DNA of 64,000 nucleotides from a bacterium (GTDB taxonomy: Bacteria > SZUA-79 > Acidulodesulfobacterales > Acidulodesulfobacteraceae). The translations under genes were made by a program, and so were the position numbers. Shown here piece after piece: positions 36,055-45,237 of this stretch. The DNA lies in NCBI GenBank assembly GCA_021800805.1, contig JAJYYR010000001.1:744001-808000 (forward strand), in the 5' to 3' direction. Within the stretch, counting starts at the first letter, position 1. Every line of letters starts with the position of its first letter. The notes under the pieces are model-generated. The model was not told the origin of the DNA. It saw only the letters and a list, made by a program, of their open reading frames with translations, and did no database searches.

Positions 36055-36101
36055 TAAAAATAAGTCCGGTTTGATTTGTGTTTGTGAAAGAACCGGTTTT
36101 T

Positions 36102-36154
36102 ATCCCGCAGTTATCATTAAATAAGCTATTATGATAATTGCGGGATTTTTTTGT
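36102..36154 (+). terminator. Rho-independent terminator
   Basis: A 16-base stem (ATCCCGCA...TTATCAT with its partner at 36131-36146, one wobble pair) and seven T. It ends the DsrE-DUF1641 operon and isolates amtB. Confidence 0.85.
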
Positions 36155-36221
36155 TTAAAATTATATATAAAAAATGATATGATTAAAAAATTAAAAATAA
36201 TTCCAAAGGGGGAATTTAAAC

Positions 36222-37469
36222 ATGGGAGGAAATGTTACCGCATTCAGTGCGGGAAATATTGCATGGGTTTTAACTTCGGCTGCGCTTGTGTTAATGATGA
36301 CGCCGGCGCTCGGTTTTTTTTACGGGGGAATGGTTAGAAGGAAAAATGTGCTTAATACGCTGTCTCTTAGTTTTGTAACAATAGCCACGGTCAGCTTTAT
36401 ATGGATTTTATGGGGATATTCTTTAGCTTTTGGACCGGATGCTTTCGGAGGATTTATCGGCAATCTTAAATACTTAGGTCTTTCGGGTATGGGCGCAAAA
36501 CAGCATTCAAGATATGCCGCATCTTTGCCCTCTTACGTTTTCGTCGTATTTCAGCTTATGTTTGCCGTAATAACCGTTGCGCTAATCAGCGGTTCGCTCG
36601 TAGAAAGAGTAAAATTTTCGTCATGGGTCGTGTTTACCGTGATATGGCTTACGGTAGTATATGCGCCTATAGCCCAGTGGGTATGGGGAATTGGCGGTAT
36701 TTTTCAAAAAATGGGCGTTCTGGATTTTGCAGGCGGGACGGTAGTTCATATCAGCGCAGGATTTGCCGGGCTTGCCGGAGCCTTAGTCCTCGGTAAAAGA
36801 AAAGGATATATGAAGGAAAATATAGTTCAGCCTAATCAGCTGGGATATACGATATTAGGAGCGGGACTTTTATGGTTCGGATGGTTCGGCTTTAACGGCG
36901 GAAGCGCCCTTGCGGCAAATTCTATCGCGGCATCCGCATTTTTAGTAACCAACACGGCGGCGGCATCCGCAGCGGTAAGCTGGATGATTGCGGAGTGGAT
37001 AAGAAACGGAAAACCTACAAGCTTGGGTATAGTTTCAGGCGCCATTGCCGGACTTGCCACAATTACGCCTGCTTCCGGTTACGTAACTCCGGGTGCGGCG
37101 ATAATAATCGGACTCGTTGCCGGTATTATTTGTTTTTCTATGGTTGTTTTTATAAAACCTAAGTTAGGTTACGACGATGCGCTTGACGTTTTCAGCGTTC
37201 ACGGAGTCGGAAGCGTCTGGGGCGTTTTTGCGACGGGACTGTTTGCCGACCCTTTAATTAATAAAGCGGGAAAAGGCTTGTTTTATGGAAATCCGGGGCA
37301 GGTCTGGATTCAGGTAGTTACTATTATTGCCGTTGCCGCCTACTCGTTTGTAATGAGTTTCATTATATTTAAAATAATAGATTTAGCAATGGGTTTAAGA
37401 GTGGATAAAGATTCCGAAACTATGGGTCTCGACATAACTCAGCACGAAGAAACAGGATATAATTTATAA
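36222..37469 (+). CDS. amtB: AmtB-type ammonium transporter
   Basis: A 415-residue membrane protein with about eleven helices. Family marks are MMTPALGFFYGGMVRRKN, FAGGTVVHISAGFAGLAGA (first pore His) and DALDVFSVHGVGSVWGVFATGLFA (second pore His). AAAGGGGG lies before the ATG. It moves ammonium across the inner membrane. No glnK follows; instead two small DsrF/DsrH-like genes come next, 10 and 311 bases away. Confidence 0.93.
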   Translation: MGGNVTAFSAGNIAWVLTSAALVLMMTPALGFFYGGMVRRKNVLNTLSLSFVTIATVSFIWILWGYSLAFGPDAFGGFIGNLKYLGLSGMGAKQHSRYAASLPSYVFVVFQLMFAVITVALISGSLVERVKFSSWVVFTVIWLTVVYAPIAQWVWGIGGIFQKMGVLDFAGGTVVHISAGFAGLAGALVLGKRKGYMKENIVQPNQLGYTILGAGLLWFGWFGFNGGSALAANSIAASAFLVTNTAAASAAVSWMIAEWIRNGKPTSLGIVSGAIAGLATITPASGYVTPGAAIIIGLVAGIICFSMVVFIKPKLGYDDALDVFSVHGVGSVWGVFATGLFADPLINKAGKGLFYGNPGQVWIQVVTIIAVAAYSFVMSFIIFKIIDLAMGLRVDKDSETMGLDITQHEETGYNL

Positions 37470-37479
37470 TATTTACAAT

Positions 37480-37758
37480 ATGAAGAAAATTGCGGTCCTG
37501 CTTGCGAAAAGAGAAAGGCATTCCGAGGGGTTGAGAATGGCTGCGGGATTAAGCCTTCTCGACGATAAAGTAGATGTTTACCTTTTAAACGACGATTTTG
37601 CAAAAGCGGATTTGCCGGCTATCGAAAATCACATTGATATGATGAAAGCCGTAGGAATAGGACTGTATTCCAATTTTAAAAAAGAAGGTTTCAATTTTAT
37701 ATTCTGTTCAGATTTAGGAAAAAATTTATTGAAATACGATTATATATTCTCATATTAA
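37480..37758 (+). CDS. Small DsrE/F-like protein
   Basis: A 92-residue protein. RHSEGLRMAAGLSLLDDKVDVYLLND fits the first half of DsrE/DsrF folds (a helix followed by a strand). A Cys lies near the end (FIFCSDLG). It directly follows amtB by ten bases, so they are co-transcribed. Assignment to DsrF/TusC is by pattern and length only. Confidence 0.55.
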   Translation: MKKIAVLLAKRERHSEGLRMAAGLSLLDDKVDVYLLNDDFAKADLPAIENHIDMMKAVGIGLYSNFKKEGFNFIFCSDLGKNLLKYDYIFSY

Positions 37759-37780
37759 TTAATATTAATTGATTAATTGG

Positions 37781-37969
37781 ATGAAAATTTTATATTTAAT
37801 TAAAGAAAAATACGACGACGATTTTTTAAAATCTATAAAAGATATTATCGATGCTCAAATTTCTGAAGGCAGCGAAGTTCTGATTGTAAATCTCTACGAT
37901 GCGCAAAATATCGATTACGACATATTAGCCGATAAGATTTTTGAATACGACCGCGTTGTATGTATATAA
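37781..37969 (+). CDS. Small DsrH/TusB-like protein
   Basis: A 62-residue protein with ILYLIKEKYDDDFLKS at the start and YDRVVCI at the end, where a terminal Cys resembles TusB/DsrH. ATG 37781 is preferred over an upstream TTG-type start. It follows the DsrE/F-like gene by 22 bases. The length is shorter than the usual 90-100 residues, so confidence is low. Confidence 0.5.
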   Translation: MKILYLIKEKYDDDFLKSIKDIIDAQISEGSEVLIVNLYDAQNIDYDILADKIFEYDRVVCI

Positions 37970-38009
37970 ATAATATAATAAATAATAAATTAAACGGAGG
38001 TTTAATTTT

Positions 38010-38786
38010 ATGGATTACGGAATGAAAAACAGGCTCTCAAGGATTATTAAGCCGAAAGACGGCAAAACGGTGATGCTTGCCGTTGACCACGGCTATTTTA
38101 TGGGACCTACCGGCGGACTCGAAAATATCGGTAAATCTATTACTCCGCTTTTAAAGTATGCCGATTCGCTTATGCTTACCCGCGGAATATTAAGAAGCCA
38201 GATTGACCCTAAAATAGATATTCCCATAGTTTTGCGCGTTAGCGGCGGAACGAGCATCCTTAAAGACGACCTGTCCGACGAAGACATTTCCGTTTCTATG
38301 GAAGATGCCGTAAGATTGAACGTAAGCGCTGTAGCTTTGTCTATTTTTATCGGCTCTAAAAATGAAAAACAGGGCATAATTAATTTGTCAAAATTAGTAG
38401 ATAAAGGTTATAAATACGGTATTCCCGTGCTTGCCGTGACCGCAGTCGGAAGGGAAATGACGAGAGACGTACGCTATTTATCTTTAGCAGTCAGGATTGC
38501 GGCGGAAACAGGAGCGGGTATCGTGAAAACTTATTATTGCGAAGATTTCGACAGGGTGGTGGAAACCTGTCCCGTACCGGTCGTGGTCGCCGGAGGGAAA
38601 AAGACCGGAGAGCCGGAAGCCCTCAAACTTGCCTATGATGCGGTAAGGCATGGAGCCGCCGGCGTCGATATGGGCAGGAATATATTTCAATCCGAAAAAC
38701 CCGCTAATATGATTAAAGCCGTGAAAGCGGTCGTCCACAAAGGAATTTCGCCGGAAGAAGCGTATAATACTATATATAATATATAA
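38010..38786 (+). CDS. lsrF: LsrF-like aldolase/thiolase
   Basis: A 258-residue TIM-barrel enzyme. VMLAVDHGYFMGPT, LMLTRGILRSQID, ALSIFIGSKNEKQ and GAAGVDMGRNIFQSE follow E. coli LsrF closely. LsrF cleaves the P-HPD product of AI-2 to give DHAP and acetyl-CoA. No other lsr gene is visible, so the true substrate may differ; the related class I FBP aldolase or ADH synthase families are alternatives. CGGAGG lies before the ATG. Confidence 0.8.
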   Translation: MDYGMKNRLSRIIKPKDGKTVMLAVDHGYFMGPTGGLENIGKSITPLLKYADSLMLTRGILRSQIDPKIDIPIVLRVSGGTSILKDDLSDEDISVSMEDAVRLNVSAVALSIFIGSKNEKQGIINLSKLVDKGYKYGIPVLAVTAVGREMTRDVRYLSLAVRIAAETGAGIVKTYYCEDFDRVVETCPVPVVVAGGKKTGEPEALKLAYDAVRHGAAGVDMGRNIFQSEKPANMIKAVKAVVHKGISPEEAYNTIYNI

Positions 38787-38787
38787 A

Positions 38788-38815
38788 CCTTAATCCTGCA
38801 AATGCAGGATTAAGG
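38788..38815 (+). terminator. Hairpin after lsrF
   Basis: CCTTAATCCTGC-AAAT-GCAGGATTAAGG, a perfect 12-bp stem just after the lsrF stop. No T-run follows, so it may protect mRNA or stop transcription weakly. Confidence 0.5.
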
Positions 38816-38825
38816 CGTATAATTC

Positions 38826-40988
38826 ATGAATAATTTAAAAAGCGAAAAAAGTTCTTATCTAAAATCCGCCGTCCACCAGCCCGTCGACTGGTATCCGTGG
38901 TGTGCAGAGGCTTTTGAAAAGGCTAAAGAAAAGAATATGCCCGTGCTTCTCGATATTGGAGCCGTATGGTGCCATTGGTGCCACGTAATGGACGGGGAAT
39001 CTTACGAAGATGAAGAAACCGCGGCGATAATAAACGAAAATTATATAGCCGTTAAGGTCGATAAAGACGAAAGACCCGACATAGATTCGCGGTATCAGAA
39101 AGCGGTCAGCGTGTTTTCCGGAACGGGCGGCTGGCCTTTAACCGCTTTTTTGACGTACGAAGGATATTTATTTTACGGAGGCACGTATTTTCCTAAAGAA
39201 TCCAATTACGGACTTCCGGCATATAAGTCGGTTTTGACGGAAATCGCAAAATATTATCGTGAAAACAGAGAAGCCGTTTTTGCGCAAAGCGTCGATTTTT
39301 ATCAAAGAATTTCCGACGATTCGAATAAGTTTTCTATTTTTAATATTAATATTAAAAGAATAAACGATGCAATAAAAAAGGATAATTCTTTAAATATAGA
39401 TTACGTAAAGAGATTTATAAACGAAGGAGCGCTTGAATTTAAACTGCATTTTGACGAAGTTAACGGAGGATTGGACGAATCCCCGAAGTTTTTTTATTTT
39501 TCTGCGTTAGAACTTCTTGTATGGGATTATATTTCTAATAGAGATAAAGATTCGCTCAATAAGGGGCTTTTTACTTTAAAAAAAATATCCGCCGGAGGGG
39601 TCTTTGACCATGTCGGCGGCGGTTTTCATAGATATTCGACCGATAAAAAATGGATTATTCCGCATTTTGAAAAACTTACAGAAATCAATGCTCAGGCTTT
39701 AAGGGTTTATTCTTATTATTACAGGTTGACCGGCGATAAGATTTTATTAAACGTTATAAATAAAACCCTCGATTTTATATCAGGAGAACTATACGACGGA
39801 TTTAACGGCGGTTTTTACGCGAGCGTCGATGCGGACGCCGGGGACAACGACGACGGGAGATTTTTCACGTGGACGTATAACGAATTTAAAGAGGTTTTCG
39901 CTGATAAGGAAGAGTTGGATGCCGCGGCGGAATTATTTAATATAAACAAAGAAGGTAGTCTCTCTTCAGGGAATTTTTCGGGCAACGGTTTCCGGCAGGA
40001 CGGCGTTCATAATGTTCCTAACGTATTATATGCCGGAGCTTATGCGAAGGCTTTAGGAAGCAGGCAATACAACGGTATTATTTCGAAGCTCAAAACTTTC
40101 AGAGAAAAAAGAAAAAAACCGTTTATCGACAGAATAAAATATTCATCCGTGAACGGAAATATTATATATTCAATTACGGAATTAAGCAAAATTTTCAGTC
40201 CCTTCGATCCAAATCGGCAGAAATTAAACGGAATAGCAGAAAAATCTATCAAAATTTTTTTAGACGTTTTTGATAAAAACGGGGACGTGGGAAGATTTAC
40301 CGTTGAGCCGGGAGGTTCCGTTTTAGACGATAACGCGTATATTATTCTTGCCCTAATAGGATTATTTGAAACTACTTCTAAACCTTTATATTTTATTTAT
40401 GCAAAAAAAATAGCCGAATATGTTATTAAGAATTTTTACGACGGTGAAAAGGGCGGTTTTTTTGATATAAAACATACGACAAAAAGTTCAAAGATAGGCT
40501 TTTTAAATCACAAGGAAAAGAATATTGCCGATTACGGCGGATATTCGCAAAATGGGACTATATTATCTGCAATGTCTAAATTATACATGCTTACGGGAGA
40601 AGTTCAGTTTAAAAACGTAATATTGAAATCTTTCGAATATTTTATAAACGAAGCAAATATGCTTAAACATAATGCATCGGGTTATTTAATAAGTTTGATT
40701 AATTATGCATTCGGGACGGAAATAAATATTATTGCAGGCAGATACGGCGATAAAGCCGTCGCCGATTTTTTCAATATGTCCGGTAAATCGGGTTTTAACG
40801 CGTTTAATATTTTCATAGATATGAATAATAAGGACCTGACCGATAACTATTCGGGCTTTGAAGGGTTCGAAAAAGGAGATGCTTTGATTCTGGAAGAGAT
40901 TAGAAATGCCGCTACAGAATTCGGCAGGGTAAAAAAGCCTTTAGTTTTCCAGTGCGGCAATAAATCATGCAGCGTGAAAATTTTATAA
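38826..40988 (+). CDS. DUF255 thioredoxin-domain protein (YyaL/SPATA20 type)
   Basis: A 720-residue protein. The N-terminus has NNLKSEKSSYLKSAVHQPVDW, the thioredoxin-like CxxC in GAVWCHWCHVMDGESY, and SGTGGWPLTAFL, all family marks. A six-hairpin (GH-like) alpha barrel follows, with HVGGGFHRYSTD and SVDADAGDNDDG. The role is unknown, though redox function is proposed. Start and length fit the family. It is separated from lsrF by a hairpin. Confidence 0.88.
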   Translation: MNNLKSEKSSYLKSAVHQPVDWYPWCAEAFEKAKEKNMPVLLDIGAVWCHWCHVMDGESYEDEETAAIINENYIAVKVDKDERPDIDSRYQKAVSVFSGTGGWPLTAFLTYEGYLFYGGTYFPKESNYGLPAYKSVLTEIAKYYRENREAVFAQSVDFYQRISDDSNKFSIFNINIKRINDAIKKDNSLNIDYVKRFINEGALEFKLHFDEVNGGLDESPKFFYFSALELLVWDYISNRDKDSLNKGLFTLKKISAGGVFDHVGGGFHRYSTDKKWIIPHFEKLTEINAQALRVYSYYYRLTGDKILLNVINKTLDFISGELYDGFNGGFYASVDADAGDNDDGRFFTWTYNEFKEVFADKEELDAAAELFNINKEGSLSSGNFSGNGFRQDGVHNVPNVLYAGAYAKALGSRQYNGIISKLKTFREKRKKPFIDRIKYSSVNGNIIYSITELSKIFSPFDPNRQKLNGIAEKSIKIFLDVFDKNGDVGRFTVEPGGSVLDDNAYIILALIGLFETTSKPLYFIYAKKIAEYVIKNFYDGEKGGFFDIKHTTKSSKIGFLNHKEKNIADYGGYSQNGTILSAMSKLYMLTGEVQFKNVILKSFEYFINEANMLKHNASGYLISLINYAFGTEINIIAGRYGDKAVADFFNMSGKSGFNAFNIFIDMNNKDLTDNYSGFEGFEKGDALILEEIRNAATEFGRVKKPLVFQCGNKSCSVKIL

Positions 40989-41006
40989 AAATTTTGCCGA
41001 TAATTC

Positions 41007-41036
41007 TTGACATAAATTAATATGTTGTAGTAATAT
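41007..41036 (+). promoter_or_regulatory. Promoter of the LysM-NlpC gene
   Basis: TTGACA (41007-41012), 18 bases, TAATAT (41031-41036). The -35 box is perfect. About 70 bases of leader precede the ATG at 41114. Confidence 0.5.
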
Positions 41037-41113
41037 ACTTTACTATAAATATATTGATAACCGATATATACGGCTTGTAAACACTTTAACGCTTTGAAAA
41101 CGGAGGAATCTGA

Positions 41114-42748
41114 ATGAAAAGAGTATTGGTTTTACCGATATTTTTTACAATACTTTTTATTTTAATTTCAAATGCTTATTCTTACGTTAACCTCGTTACC
41201 GTTAGTCCCGGAGCCACCCTCGGTCAGATAGCAGATGCCCACAATACCACGGTCGCATCCATAATGTCTTTAAACGGGCTTCATAACTACGTCATATATC
41301 CGGGCGAAAGGTTAAAGGTTCCTTCCGGCGGAAGTTCTTATCGTCCGTATCGTCCCGCTCCCTCATTCGGTCATTATACGGTTCAGTTCGGAGATACTCT
41401 TTCTTTAATAGCGCAGAAATACGGAACGTCTATCGCGGAATTAAGAAAATTAAATCATCTATATTCTAACGTTATAAGGCAGGGGGCGGTTCTTACGGTG
41501 CCTATCTCAAATGCGGGAGAAAACAAGGCGGCTTATCAAGCGGTCGCATATATTACCGTTAGTCCCGGAGCCACCCTCGGTCAGATAGCAGATGCCCACA
41601 ATACCACGGTCGCATCCATAATGTCTTTAAACGGGCTTCATAACTACGTCATATATCCGGGCGAAAGGTTAAAGGTTCCTTCCGGCGGAAGTTCTTATCG
41701 TCCGTATCGTCCCGCTCCCTCATTCGGTCATTATACGGTTCAGTTCGGAGATACTCTTTCTTTAATAGCGCAGAAATACGGAACGTCTATCGCGGAATTA
41801 AGAAAATTAAATCATCTATATTCTAACGTTATAAGGCAGGGGGCGGTTCTTACGGTGCCTATCTCAAATGCGGGAGAAAACAAGGCGGCTTATCAAGCGG
41901 TCGCATATATTACCGTTAGTCCCGGAGCCACCCTCGGTCAGATAGCAGATGCCCACAATACCACGGTCGCATCCATAATGTCTTTAAACGGGCTTCATAA
42001 CTACGTCATATATCCGGGCGAAAGGCTAAAAGTTCCTTCCGGCGGAAGTTCTTATCGTCCGTATCGTCCTGCTCCCTCATTCGGTCATTATACGGTTCAG
42101 TTCGGAGATACTCTTTCTTTAATAGCGCAGAAATACGGAACGTCTATCGCAGAATTAAGAAAATTAAATCATCTATATTCTAACGTTATAAGGCAGGGGG
42201 CGGTTCTTACGGTACCCGAGAACTATAAAACATATAAAACGGCTCAAAACAATATTAATAATGCCGGTAAAAATTATAATTATTACGGCAATAACAATTT
42301 TAACGGGTCTAACCCAAATAATTGCAAGGTTAAAAATAACGGGTCTGAAGGTCGAAAATCAGGGAGCGTTAATAATTTCGGCATAGGAAAAAAAATAGTC
42401 AATGTCGCATATAGATATAAGGGCGTCCCATATGTATGGGGTGGAACAAGCGATACCGGAATGGATTGTTCGGGTTTAATCCAGCATGTTTTTTTGAAAT
42501 TAGGCATACATCTTCCAAGAACGGCGGCGGAACAGGCGAGGTTAGGTACGTATGTTCCGAAAGACGAGCTTAAACCCGGCGATTTGTTGTTTTTCAGAAC
42601 ATACGCATCATATATTTCGCATGTCGGAATATATATAGGTCACGGAAAATTCATACAGGAAAATTCCGGCGCGGGAGAGGTAACGGTAAACAGCCTGGAC
42701 GACGAATATTTTGAAAGAACTTACGCTTTTGCAAAATCTATTAGATAA
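41114..42748 (+). CDS. LysM-repeat NlpC/P60 peptidoglycan hydrolase
   Basis: A 544-residue exported protein with a signal peptide (residues 1-24). Six LysM domains (two kinds alternating) lie in three near-identical 119-residue units, then an Asn-rich linker and an NlpC/P60 domain (about 425-544) with DCSGLIQHVF (Cys nucleophile) and ISHVGIYIGHG (catalytic His). It should bind peptidoglycan and cleave stem peptides, perhaps in cell separation or wall turnover. CGGAGGA precedes the ATG. Confidence 0.9.
   Translation: MKRVLVLPIFFTILFILISNAYSYVNLVTVSPGATLGQIADAHNTTVASIMSLNGLHNYVIYPGERLKVPSGGSSYRPYRPAPSFGHYTVQFGDTLSLIAQKYGTSIAELRKLNHLYSNVIRQGAVLTVPISNAGENKAAYQAVAYITVSPGATLGQIADAHNTTVASIMSLNGLHNYVIYPGERLKVPSGGSSYRPYRPAPSFGHYTVQFGDTLSLIAQKYGTSIAELRKLNHLYSNVIRQGAVLTVPISNAGENKAAYQAVAYITVSPGATLGQIADAHNTTVASIMSLNGLHNYVIYPGERLKVPSGGSSYRPYRPAPSFGHYTVQFGDTLSLIAQKYGTSIAELRKLNHLYSNVIRQGAVLTVPENYKTYKTAQNNINNAGKNYNYYGNNNFNGSNPNNCKVKNNGSEGRKSGSVNNFGIGKKIVNVAYRYKGVPYVWGGTSDTGMDCSGLIQHVFLKLGIHLPRTAAEQARLGTYVPKDELKPGDLLFFRTYASYISHVGIYIGHGKFIQENSGAGEVTVNSLDDEYFERTYAFAKSIR
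41198..42211 (+). repeat. Three near-identical 357-bp tandem repeats
   Basis: Units begin at 41198, 41555 and 41912; each is 357 bases (119 codons), and the third is cut at about 300 bases. Only a few bases differ among them, almost all silent. Each unit encodes two LysM domains, so unequal crossing over would change the number of LysM pairs. Confidence 0.9.
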
Positions 42749-42792
42749 AGCCGTTATTAAATAATTTGAAAGGGGTGTCGTAAAAATAAATT

Positions 42793-43665
42793 ATGTTTAA
42801 TTTTAATAACTGGTATGCGCCTAACCCCGTTGTTTTTTTGGGAAATATTCCCGTTCACTGGTACGGCATATTAATCGGAATAGGTTTTATCTTAGGTATA
42901 ACTATTGCCTATTTTAGGGCTAAATCTTGGGGCGAAGACCCTGAAAATATAATCAATATTATGGTTTTCGCAATACCCGTTTCTATTATTTTTGCCCGTC
43001 TTTATTATGTAATATTTGCGTGGGGATACTATGCGAATAATCTCTTAAGCGTTTTTTATATATGGCAGGGCGGATTGGCTATATACGGCGGGGAGATAGG
43101 CGGGCTTCTGACGCTTTATCTATATACCCGTATAAAAAAACTCAATATATGGCTTTATATAGATATGCTTGCCCCGAGCCTTCTTTTAGGACAGGCTATA
43201 GGCAGATGGGGTAATTTTATCGACCAGCAGGCTTTCGGCTATCCCGTTAAATGGGGCCTGCCCATTGCGGAAGGACTGCGTCCGGTTAATGCTTATACGC
43301 CCAGACACCTGATATTCGGTTTATGGGGCTATCCTTTTCAAGCCGCTCATCCCGAAAATTTAACGATGTATTCCCATTTTGAACCGTCTTTCTTTTTTGA
43401 ATCGGTGCCGGATTTTTTAGGATTTATTTTTTTAATGTGGCTGTCGAGAAAAAAACCTAAAGTCGCCGGAAAAATTCTGATAGGCTATTTAATATGGTAC
43501 GGGACTACGAGATTTTTTACCGAAGGAACGAGGATAGACAGCCTCTGGCTCGGCAACAGCATAAGGGTTTCTCAAGTTTTAAGCATGTTTGCCGTTATTA
43601 TTTCTATCGGCGTTTTGATTTACAGGCATTATAAGTATAAAGAAGTTACGGAAAGAGCTTTATAA
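42793..43665 (+). CDS. lgt: Prolipoprotein diacylglyceryl transferase
   Basis: A 290-residue membrane enzyme that attaches diacylglyceryl to lipobox Cys. Family signature GQAIGRWGNFIDQQAFG (the R-W-G-N-F motif) is intact, and the C-terminal RFFTEGTRIDSLW matches the conserved end. Seven membrane segments. It sits alone between the LysM gene and the kinase gene. One likely client in the window is the lipoprotein at 58330. Confidence 0.95.
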   Translation: MFNFNNWYAPNPVVFLGNIPVHWYGILIGIGFILGITIAYFRAKSWGEDPENIINIMVFAIPVSIIFARLYYVIFAWGYYANNLLSVFYIWQGGLAIYGGEIGGLLTLYLYTRIKKLNIWLYIDMLAPSLLLGQAIGRWGNFIDQQAFGYPVKWGLPIAEGLRPVNAYTPRHLIFGLWGYPFQAAHPENLTMYSHFEPSFFFESVPDFLGFIFLMWLSRKKPKVAGKILIGYLIWYGTTRFFTEGTRIDSLWLGNSIRVSQVLSMFAVIISIGVLIYRHYKYKEVTERAL

Positions 43666-43718
43666 TACACTCTCGATAAAATACATCATTAGTAAACGCA
43701 TATATCCTGCCTTATAAA

Positions 43719-45200
43719 ATGATTAAAAAAAATATTGTTTCGTTTATACAAAATTTAAGTATTAAATGGAAGATATTATTAACTGCCTTTATTGTTTTTT
43801 CGTTTACTATTTTTATAAGCGACGGAGTTTTTTTATATACTATATATAAGACGCTTACTTTAAGAAATTATATAAAAAATAAAAGGTTGGCGAGGATTTT
43901 GATTTCGGATTTAAAATATCCGTTATATTTTAGAAAGATACAACAAATCAAAAATTATTTAAAAAACAGCGATAGGTATAGAGATGTCGAGTATTTTATA
44001 ATTTATAACAAATACGGCAAAATCCTTGTTGCCCCCCAAAATTTTAACAAAAGCTTATCGGCGTATAATTTTCATCAAAATGCGGCGTCTTTAAATACAA
44101 ATCAATTTGCGCCGGTAATATTCGGCAAAATATATTTCGATAATAAATTAATTGGAGCAATCGCAATAAGATTTCATTTACAAAAAGAATTGGAAAGAAT
44201 TAATAACAGAGTTTTTTGGGTCGGGGTCAGGTTTTTAATTATCGCGCTTGCATTTATCTCTTTAGGGTTATTCTTTTTTTATATTATTACATTTTTTATT
44301 ACGAAACCTCTGTCGGAAATTAAAAAAAATATTGAAAAGATTAAGGACGGAAACTATAAAATATCCTTTAAGAGCAGTTTTAACGACGAGATTGGAAGCG
44401 TTATAAATGCAATTAATCTTATGGCTTATGCTATTGAGGATTATATAAAAAAAATAGACTCGATAAATAAAGAAAGATACGAATTAAACTGTATGGCAGT
44501 TATGGGAGAAATGTCCGCAAATATAGCCCATGAAGTAAAAAATGCCATATATGTCATATCGTCGGCAAATACTTATATTTCAAACGAAACAAAAAATAAG
44601 ATTATTAAAGAATTTACCGGCATAATTAGTAACGAGGTTAACAGATTAAACAGAATGACCGTAGATTTTTTAAGTTTTGCGCGGCAAAGAAATCCTGAAT
44701 TAAAACCGTTAGATATTAACAGACTTATAGACGACTCTTTAAAAATATTAGAATTTGAACTACCTAATTTAAACATAAAATTAATTAAAAATTTGAATAA
44801 AAATATGCCCTTTATTAAAGGAGATTCCGAACTGTTAAAGCAAGTTATCCTTAATTTGATAGTAAATGCAATAGACGCAACGTGTTTGAATCGGGATAAA
44901 GCGTTTCTTGCCGGCAAAGAGTTAGAATCGTTAAAGCGGCAAAAAAGTAAGATTATAGAAATATCGACTAAGGCGGAAGACGGTTTTGCGGTCGTCGAAG
45001 TCGGAAATAACGGTAAACCGATACAGAAAGAAAGTTTAGCCGATATATTTAAACCGTTTTTTACTACGAAAAATACAGGTTCCGGTCTTGGACTTCCTAT
45101 ATCTTTGCGCATAGTTAAACTCCATGGCGGCACGATAAATGTGGAAAGCGCCATAGATAAAACTATTTTTACCGTTAAAATGCCGTTATTTACAGTTTAG
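43719..45200 (+). CDS. Sensor histidine kinase of NtrB type
   Basis: A 493-residue inner-membrane kinase. Two membrane segments (about 18-40 and 168-195) enclose a periplasmic sensor domain of about 125 residues. HAMP (195-245) and the H-box follow with H271 in NIAHEVKNAI, then the N-box LNLIVNAIDA and G-box GSGLGLPIS. It is 37 bases from an NtrC-type regulator, which it should phosphorylate. What it senses is unknown; the downstream Sox genes suggest a sulfur compound. Confidence 0.9.
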   Translation: MIKKNIVSFIQNLSIKWKILLTAFIVFSFTIFISDGVFLYTIYKTLTLRNYIKNKRLARILISDLKYPLYFRKIQQIKNYLKNSDRYRDVEYFIIYNKYGKILVAPQNFNKSLSAYNFHQNAASLNTNQFAPVIFGKIYFDNKLIGAIAIRFHLQKELERINNRVFWVGVRFLIIALAFISLGLFFFYIITFFITKPLSEIKKNIEKIKDGNYKISFKSSFNDEIGSVINAINLMAYAIEDYIKKIDSINKERYELNCMAVMGEMSANIAHEVKNAIYVISSANTYISNETKNKIIKEFTGIISNEVNRLNRMTVDFLSFARQRNPELKPLDINRLIDDSLKILEFELPNLNIKLIKNLNKNMPFIKGDSELLKQVILNLIVNAIDATCLNRDKAFLAGKELESLKRQKSKIIEISTKAEDGFAVVEVGNNGKPIQKESLADIFKPFFTTKNTGSGLGLPISLRIVKLHGGTINVESAIDKTIFTVKMPLFTV

Positions 45201-45237
45201 CTTGCTTTTTGATTTGACGATATACGGAGGGAAACAT

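Noticed and set aside
36131..36337. Short frame upstream of amtB
   Set aside because: It crosses the terminator stem and the real amtB start with its strong SD.
41198..42211. Repeats considered as CRISPR
   Set aside because: Units are 357 bases, fully coding, with no spacers.
44573..45154. Long minus-strand frame inside the kinase gene
   Set aside because: A Ser/Phe/Leu-rich shadow of the kinase; no SD or homology.
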